Assembly (NCBI RefSeq): GCF_000425345.1
Contig: NZ_AUDG01000033.1
Span: 1-45,581 of the forward strand
From: Rheinheimera baltica DSM 14885
Lineage (GTDB): Bacteria; Pseudomonadota; Gammaproteobacteria; Enterobacterales; Alteromonadaceae
Direction of reading: 5' to 3'
Length of the DNA stretch: 45,581 nucleotides
This document shows, in pieces, positions 40,347-45,581 of the stretch. The notes below the pieces were generated by a model, which saw only the letters and a program-made list of their open reading frames with translations, did no database searches and was not told the DNA's origin. Each line of letters begins with the position of its first letter. The stretch's first letter is position 1. A program made the position numbers and the translations under genes.

Positions 40347-43300
40347 TTGAAAACACATAATAACTATTTGAAATCCATAGTTGCAGTCTCCGTTGCTGCT
40401 GCTATCTCGGGCCACGTGTCCGCCATTGACTTTACCGACGTAAAGCCTTACAGCCCTGAGATCGTTAAAACAACGCAAAACGATAAAGTTATTAAAGGCT
40501 CTCAGTTAAAACAGTCATTCCCAAATTACTATATCGTTAAATTAGAACAGTCACCGTTAAGTGCAGTGGCTAGCGCAGACGTTGCGAGCAAAGCGAAGCT
40601 TGGCAACAAGCTTGACATGACCTCATCAGCCGTCAAGTCACAAGCATCTTTATTACAAGCTGAAAGATCTGCATTCGCGTCTACATTAAAATCGGCATTA
40701 CCCAACGCAAAAGTCGATCGTCATTATGACACCGTAATGAATGCCGTGGTCGTTGCTTCTGACAAAGACATCTACGATACGCTGCGTGCGATGAAAGGCG
40801 TAACCGCAGTATACAAAGAAGAAATGTACTATGAGTCGATGGATGCCTCATTAAACATTGTTAAAGCACAACAAGTATGGGAAAGCTTAGGTGGCAGCAT
40901 GAACGCCGGTAAAGGTGTTAAAGTTGCGATCATCGATGGCGGTATTCGTCCGGGAAACCCCATGTTTTCAGGTGAAAACTTTACTAAGCCAGATGGCTTA
41001 CCTGACACAGATTACTGTAGCGAATTTGATCAAGCATTCTGTAATGATAAGTTAGTTTTAGCGCGTTACAGCACGCCAACATTTGTAACTCACCCTGACG
41101 AATATATGAGTCCGCTAGGTTTTGGCGGCCATGGTACACACGTTGCGGGTACGGCTGCAGGTAACCCGGTTACCATTAAGTTTAATGGTCAAACTGACAT
41201 TGTACCTAAAGATGCTGATGGCAACCCGGTAGAAGACGGTTTCTCTGAAGTAACTATTTCTGGTGTCGCACCAGGTGCTTATATTATGGCGTATAAAGCG
41301 CTGTTCCAAACACCAGCACAACGTGGTAGTGGTTCAAACGTGATGTTGCTTGAAGCACTTGACTGGGCTGTAAAAGACGGCGCAGACGTTATCAACAACT
41401 CTTGGGGCGGTGGTGCCGGTGCGGATCCAGCAACCAGCCCATATCAAGTTGCTTTTAAAGCAGCAGAAGATGCTGGCGTAGTTGTTGTTACAGCAGCCGG
41501 TAATGATGGCCCAGGTGCACAAACTATTGGTTGCCCGTCATGTATTGAAAGCGGTTTATCAGTAGCAAGTACCACGCACGGTCGTTTCTTTGCCAATACA
41601 ATCCAAATTAATGGTGGCGACGATATTCTAGCAGTAGCCAGCAGTGGTTCAGGCTTTGTAGGTTTGGAAGGCAATATTACTGGGCCAATCATGTCTGCGG
41701 CTATGGCTGACCCAGAAAATGCATTAGGCTGTGTAGCATTCCCGGCAGAAACGTTTAAGGATGCGGTAGCATTAATTTCTCGTGGTGCCTGTGCATTTAG
41801 CAACAAAATAAATAACGCAATGAATGCCGGTGCAGCAGGCGTGGTGGTTTACAACAGTTCTGCTGGCGTGCCTATTACCATGTCAGCACCAGACACCACG
41901 TTACCAGCAGTAATGATTTCTAAAGCCAGCGGCGAGAGCATTGAAGCCATGCTCGATGGCGAAGCAGCAGTTTCTGTTGTTATTGAAAGCAATACCAAAC
42001 GTGTAGTTGATACTGAATTTGCTGACCTGATGAGTGATTTTTCATCTCGTGGTCCTAACGGTGACTCTGGTAGCTTAAAGCCGGATATCGCAGCGCCTGG
42101 CAGCTCAATTTTGTCAGCGACTTCACCTGATGAAAATGCAGAAGGTAGCAAGTACGGCTTGAAAAGCGGTACATCAATGGCTTCTCCTCATGTAGCGGGT
42201 GCGGCTGCCATTATGAAACAATTGCATCCAGACTGGACTGCCGTTGAAATTAAAACTGCCTTAACCTCTTCGTCTGTTTTCGACGGTTTGAAAAAAGAAG
42301 ACGGCTCAGCCCCAGCAACACCGTTTGATATCGGTGCAGGCCGTTTAGATTTGACACGTGCTACCGCTGCAGCCTTAAGCTTTGACAAACCATCTTGGGC
42401 ACAAGACCCTTGTATAGCCAGCTGTGATGTAACGCGCACCCTGCGTAACATGGCTGATTCTGCTGCTACTTGGACAGCGACAGTAGAGTTTGATGACCCG
42501 GCTATTCAAGCAGAATTAAGCAATGATACCTTTACGTTAGGTGCAATGGGTTCTGACACTGACTCTGCTGAATTCATGTTAGCGGTAGATACGTCCTCTT
42601 CAACTTACGGTACCTGGCAGTTTGGCCGCATTAACTTTGCATCAAACGACAGCTCAGTGCCAACAGCGACCATGCCAATTGCGTTATATGTATCAGAAAC
42701 TCCTGATGCAGCATCTATCGCAACAGCGGGTTCTGGCACACTTAGCCCAGCTAAAGCGCTTGATGTAGCTGCGTTTTTCAGCAACAAAACTTTCGAAGAT
42801 CAAATCAGCGTTGAAATCTCTGCTCCACAAGGTACTAAGATTGTTGCTGATTCAGAAATGTCTGCGGTGTCAAACGGTGCTGAGTTCTTACTTGATGCCT
42901 CTGAAAACCGTGTTGCCTGGACAGGTAACCTGAATGTTGGACGCTTTACCACACAGAGCTTCGCTGGCTTTAATACCTCGATTAAAGATTTAGGTGTTAC
43001 CGCATACGCTTGCCCAGGTGAATGTGACGAGTTCTCAGCAACATTCAACTTAGCCGGTTTAGGTGGTTATGTTTATAACGGTAACGTTTATGACCTTATA
43101 ACTGTAAGTGACAACGGTATTGTTATTGTTGGCGGTGGTGATACAACGGGCTCTTTTGCTAACCAGCAAATGCCGTCGTCTGTTGCACCAAACAATGTGT
43201 TAGCGTCAATGTGGTCAGATTTTGACTTAGCTGGCGGTGCTAGCGGTGCAGGTACTTTACATATTGGTTTAGTGTCTGACTATGTGGTATTTGAATGGAA

Positions 43301-44312
43301 TGATGTTGAGCTGTGGGACAATGCTGCGGCTGGTCGCTTTACCTTCCAAACATGGGTCAAACTAGGTGGCACAGAACAAGATGTGTTCTTTGATTACTTA
43401 CGTGTAGATTCTGTACCAGCAAACGTAACCGTTGGTGCTGAAGATGCAACAGGTAGTGCGGGTACTTCACGCTTCTATAACGGAACGGGTACGGCTCCAG
43501 CTGCGGGCACAGCAGTGCAACTAAACAACATCGTTGGTGGTTCACTGCAACTAGGTTACCAGTTAGAAACTGACGGCATGCTTGATTTAGGTGTTGCTGA
43601 CACAATAACTGTTGCTGAAGACGCCGTATCTGACGCTGTTGATGTATTGGCAAATGATGCTGATAACGCAAGCAAAGTAATCAACATTAAAGTTATGAGC
43701 GGCGGCGAATCACTGCACGCTGTTAACAAAATCAATGTAGCTGCAGATGGCATGATCTCAGGCGTAAGCATTGTATCTGAGCCAATGAATGGTGCAGTAG
43801 CAGTAGATGACGCTGGCATGTTAGTTTACACGCCTAACGCTAACTTCAATGGTACTGACAGCTTCACGTACACTGCTGAAGATGAAAGCGGCACTGAGTT
43901 AGCACCTACGGTAGTAAACGTAGTGGTAACGCCAATGAATGATGCACCAACCTTAACAGCAGGCGCATCACAGTCGGTTGAAGAAGGTAAGAGTGTTACG
44001 CTGAGCGTTACCGGTGCTGATATTGACGGCGATACGCTAACGTACACCTGGACGCAAACAGCAGGTCCATCTGTAAGCGTAAGTTCAACGTCTAACAGCG
44101 TTACATTTACTGCTCCTGAAGTAAGTAGCGACTCAACAGTTACGTTCTCGGTTGTTGCAAGCGACGGTACGGTATCAACCTCTGCGGTTAGCGTATCAGC
44201 GACTGTGACGAATAAGAAAGAAAGCAGCAGCGGTGGTGCATTAGGCTGGTTAAGCCTGTTGTTAGTCCCATTAGCTGGTTTAAGATTACGTCGTAAACTT
44301 CGTAAAGCTTAA
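40347..44312 (+). CDS. Secreted subtilisin-like (S8) protease with PA insert and GlyGly-CTERM tail
   Basis: The protein is 1321 aa with a TTG start preceded by AGAGGAA. Order: signal peptide (ends VSA), inhibitor I9 propeptide (YYIVKLEQSPLSAV...), and an S8 domain with D197 (VAIIDGGI), H262 (GGHGTHVAGTAAG) and S610 (SGTSMASPHVAGAAA). A PA-type insert lies between His and Ser (AISRGACAFSNKINNAMNAGAAGVVVYN). Then come beta-sandwich regions, a cadherin/Big-like repeat (NGTDSFTYTAEDESG) and a PKD-like repeat (DAPTLTAGASQSVEEGKSV). The end is SSSGGALGWLSLLLVPLAGLRLRRKLRK, a GlyGly-CTERM signal cut by rhombosortase and exported by type II secretion. A 210-base region upstream (40137-40346) holds no gene or clear signal. 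Confidence 0.93.
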   Translation: MKTHNNYLKSIVAVSVAAAISGHVSAIDFTDVKPYSPEIVKTTQNDKVIKGSQLKQSFPNYYIVKLEQSPLSAVASADVASKAKLGNKLDMTSSAVKSQASLLQAERSAFASTLKSALPNAKVDRHYDTVMNAVVVASDKDIYDTLRAMKGVTAVYKEEMYYESMDASLNIVKAQQVWESLGGSMNAGKGVKVAIIDGGIRPGNPMFSGENFTKPDGLPDTDYCSEFDQAFCNDKLVLARYSTPTFVTHPDEYMSPLGFGGHGTHVAGTAAGNPVTIKFNGQTDIVPKDADGNPVEDGFSEVTISGVAPGAYIMAYKALFQTPAQRGSGSNVMLLEALDWAVKDGADVINNSWGGGAGADPATSPYQVAFKAAEDAGVVVVTAAGNDGPGAQTIGCPSCIESGLSVASTTHGRFFANTIQINGGDDILAVASSGSGFVGLEGNITGPIMSAAMADPENALGCVAFPAETFKDAVALISRGACAFSNKINNAMNAGAAGVVVYNSSAGVPITMSAPDTTLPAVMISKASGESIEAMLDGEAAVSVVIESNTKRVVDTEFADLMSDFSSRGPNGDSGSLKPDIAAPGSSILSATSPDENAEGSKYGLKSGTSMASPHVAGAAAIMKQLHPDWTAVEIKTALTSSSVFDGLKKEDGSAPATPFDIGAGRLDLTRATAAALSFDKPSWAQDPCIASCDVTRTLRNMADSAATWTATVEFDDPAIQAELSNDTFTLGAMGSDTDSAEFMLAVDTSSSTYGTWQFGRINFASNDSSVPTATMPIALYVSETPDAASIATAGSGTLSPAKALDVAAFFSNKTFEDQISVEISAPQGTKIVADSEMSAVSNGAEFLLDASENRVAWTGNLNVGRFTTQSFAGFNTSIKDLGVTAYACPGECDEFSATFNLAGLGGYVYNGNVYDLITVSDNGIVIVGGGDTTGSFANQQMPSSVAPNNVLASMWSDFDLAGGASGAGTLHIGLVSDYVVFEWNDVELWDNAAAGRFTFQTWVKLGGTEQDVFFDYLRVDSVPANVTVGAEDATGSAGTSRFYNGTGTAPAAGTAVQLNNIVGGSLQLGYQLETDGMLDLGVADTITVAEDAVSDAVDVLANDADNASKVINIKVMSGGESLHAVNKINVAADGMISGVSIVSEPMNGAVAVDDAGMLVYTPNANFNGTDSFTYTAEDESGTELAPTVVNVVVTPMNDAPTLTAGASQSVEEGKSVTLSVTGADIDGDTLTYTWTQTAGPSVSVSSTSNSVTFTAPEVSSDSTVTFSVVASDGTVSTSAVSVSATVTNKKESSSGGALGWLSLLLVPLAGLRLRRKLRKA

Positions 44313-44344
44313 GCTTATTGCTTAGCAAAAAGCTTCCTTAATGG

Positions 44345-45258
44345 CTGTCTCTTGATCACATTTACTTTTCAAGAGACAGCGCTAGCTCGTAACCTTCCAG
44401 GATGGTTTGCAGTTTAAACCATCCTTCCCATAACCTTTCCCAGCCGACAATACCTGTACGTTTGCTGTCATTCCAACCAGCCAATTTACCAAGCCTTTGG
44501 TAAGCCCAGTGCAAATTAGGGATATTAGAAGGTGGTTTACTTTTTTCTGTTTTCAACCACAGTACTTTCCAGGCTATTGAACTGAGTATTCGCTCGCAAG
44601 GTATCTTCTTTGCTTCATCAGCATTGCGCCCTAAGTAGCGCAATTGCTGAATACGTACCGCAATAAAAGCCAAAACCACTATCATGCGTTCCAGGTTGGC
44701 TTTGCTTTGCATGCGCAAGTCTTCTACTTGTGTACCACCCGTTTTCCAGGATTTGTGGAAGTCTTCTATCAGCCAGCGCCGTTCATAGTGCTCCAACACC
44801 TGTTGAGCTTGCTCTGCGCTGGTGACAGGCTCGCTGGTTAGCAAGTGCCAGCATAAACCGCTATTTGTACCTTGCTCCTGACACCCAACATAATGTAAGG
44901 CAAGGCTATCACCACGCTTATTCGCTGGGGTCTTCACACTGATAGGGGCAAAGCGAATGTCACATACTACTTCTCTGGCTTTACGGCCCCCTTTTTGTGG
45001 GACATGAACTATACGCTCACCGGCGCTTTTCAATCCGCTGCTGAAGCGGTATAGCTTGTCATCGCTTTGTTCAATACAGCGGCTTTGCATTGAGCGTACG
45101 ATAAAGCGTTGTTGCTCTGCGGTTTTATAGCGAAGGTACTCTATGATATCGGCCTCACGGTCACACACTGCGATGACCTAACTCATCTGCTCTCCCATCC
45201 TCGCGGCGTTGGCCTCTGACGCGCGTTGCCATTTGTAGCTTTCTTTTGTCACCGGCAA
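44345..45258 (-). mobile_element. IS50/Tn5-like (IS4 family) element, interrupted by an IS21-family element
   Basis: The element end at 44345 reads CTGTCTCTTGATCACA, almost the same as the inside end of IS50 (remembered as CTGTCTCTTGATCAGATCT). The transposase is minus-strand, so this is its 3' end. The other side is cut at about 45258 by an inserted IS21-like element. The far end and the target duplication lie outside the window. It sits 32 bases after the subtilase stop. Confidence 0.82.
44362..45258 (-). pseudogene. Tn5-like transposase, 3' part, with internal amber and IS21 insertion
   Basis: The C-terminal part of a Tn5/IS50-type DDE transposase is present. VIAVCDREADI contains the second catalytic Asp. 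YERRWLIEDFHKSWK fits the Y-(2)-R-(3)-E-(6)-K signature with the catalytic Glu. DSKRTGIVGWERLWEGW is also Tn5-like. Upstream, 26 in-frame codons (ending RMGEQMS) are followed by TAG at 45180-45178, where Tn5 has an Asn codon in MSNVIAVC. Beyond 45258 the gene is replaced by IS21 sequence, so the first catalytic Asp and N terminus are absent here. The copy is therefore inactive on two counts. The longest unbroken frame is 44362-45168 with a GTG start. Confidence 0.85.
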
Positions 45259-45260
45259 TG

Positions 45261-45300
45261 TAAAACTGACCCACTAACGACAATTTAAAATTGACCCACC
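45261..45300 (+). repeat. Tandem terminal repeats of the IS21-family element
   Basis: TAAAACTGACCCAC (45261-45274) is repeated as TAAAATTGACCCAC (45286-45299), with one mismatch in 14 and 25-base periodicity. Such repeated terminal motifs are the expected IstA-binding sites of IS21 elements. Confidence 0.8.
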
Positions 45301-45350
45301 TGAGGCAAAATTACCGCCGACATTAATTGAATTAAGGCGGTGTAATTTTA

Positions 45351-45581
45351 ATGCTGACTCAGGAGTTATTAGTGGAAATCCATGTGTTGCACCGACAAGG
45401 CCAAAGCATTCGTGCTATCGCCAAAACATTACATGTATCACGCAATACTGTTCGTAAGTATCTGCGGGATATTGCTAAAACGCCAGCCTATAGTGAACGT
45501 GCTGATCGGGCTTCAAAACTTGACCCCTTCAAGACGTATCTGATGGAACGGATTGCTGCGGCTAAGCCGGATTGGATACCG
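45351..45581 (+). CDS. istA: IS21-family transposase IstA, N-terminal part
   Basis: The frame is open from ATG 45351 to the window edge for 77 codons. It begins MLTQELLVEIHVLHRQGQSI, then RAIAKTLHVSRNTVRKYLRDI. This is the helix-turn-helix with which IstA proteins open (G.SIR.IAK...SRNTVRKYL), followed by YSERADRASKLDPFKTYLMERI. The catalytic DDE domain and the ATPase partner istB lie outside the window. IstA is the DNA-strand-exchange enzyme of IS21 transposition. There is no sign of damage in the part visible. Confidence 0.88.
   Translation, partial: MLTQELLVEIHVLHRQGQSIRAIAKTLHVSRNTVRKYLRDIAKTPAYSERADRASKLDPFKTYLMERIAAAKPDWIP

Larger units (their letters stand above)
45259..45581 (+). mobile_element. 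IS21-family element, left end, running off the right edge
   Basis: The left end at 45259 begins TGTAAAACTGACCCAC. IS21 elements start with TG and carry multiple short terminal repeats, both seen here. The istA gene starts at 45351. It has inserted into the IS50-like transposase gene. Confidence 0.85.

Noticed and set aside
37868..45180. Amber codons at 37868 and 45180 read as a recoded genetic code (TAG as sense)
   Set aside because: TAG is used as a genuine stop in the window, for example at the ends of the YbdG-like gene (7712-7714) and the convergent methyltransferase (7711-7713). Two independent nonsense mutations are simpler.
1..45581. CRISPR arrays, tRNA or rRNA genes
   Set aside because: No regularly spaced direct repeats or tRNA cloverleaf/CCA patterns were noticed on reading; a tRNAscan or CRISPR search was not possible here.

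Overview
The window looks like a chromosomal segment of a gammaproteobacterium of the Rheinheimera/Alishewanella/Alteromonadales type. This is inferred from the proteins: a divergent speE/speA pair, an IlvI/IlvH pair, YihG-like acyltransferases and a subtilase with a GlyGly-CTERM tail. No rRNA or other marker is present to confirm it. Both ends are insertion sequences: an IS1182-like element that truncates a TonB-dependent receptor on the left, and an IS50/Tn5-like element interrupted by an IS21-family element on the right.

Positions 1-18300 are mostly housekeeping or accessory metabolism. They hold a receptor remnant, a small DUF4124 protein, polyamine synthesis (speE and speA, divergent), two tandem YihG-like acyltransferases translationally coupled to a YbdG-like mechanosensitive channel, a convergent methyltransferase, a sensor kinase/receiver pair, the holdase CnoX, acetolactate synthase (ilvI-ilvH), a periplasmic solute-binding protein, an unrecognised exported protein, and an Nramp-fold transporter without the usual metal ligands.

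Positions 18900-34700 look like one stress/envelope regulon. It holds a 48-aa Lmo0937-type membrane protein, a BON lipoprotein, two Crp/Fnr-type regulators around a 2907-aa NdvB-type cyclic glucan synthase, a YqjD/YqjE/YqjK-like operon, a DUF4398 + OmpA lipoprotein operon, a diguanylate cyclase, and a three-BON periplasmic protein preceded by a possible 21-aa ORF. Eight of its nine transcription units are preceded by a clear palindrome of the form GYGCG-N4-CGCAC, and the ninth by a weaker copy. In every case a -10-like hexamer begins 22-23 bases further on, which is the geometry of a class II activator site. This shared promoter architecture is the main discovery in the window, and the two Crp-like proteins are the natural candidate activators.

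Positions 34700-40140 hold an APC permease, then a tight five-gene cluster: a histidine-rich membrane protein, a KAS III-like condensing enzyme, a haem-oxygenase-like diiron protein split by an in-frame amber codon, an unknown protein, and an alpha/beta hydrolase. The cluster suggests an uncharacterised acyl/lipid pathway. A large secreted subtilase (40347-44312) precedes the right-hand IS elements. I found no tRNA, rRNA or CRISPR, and no gene-free stretch longer than about 300 bases.
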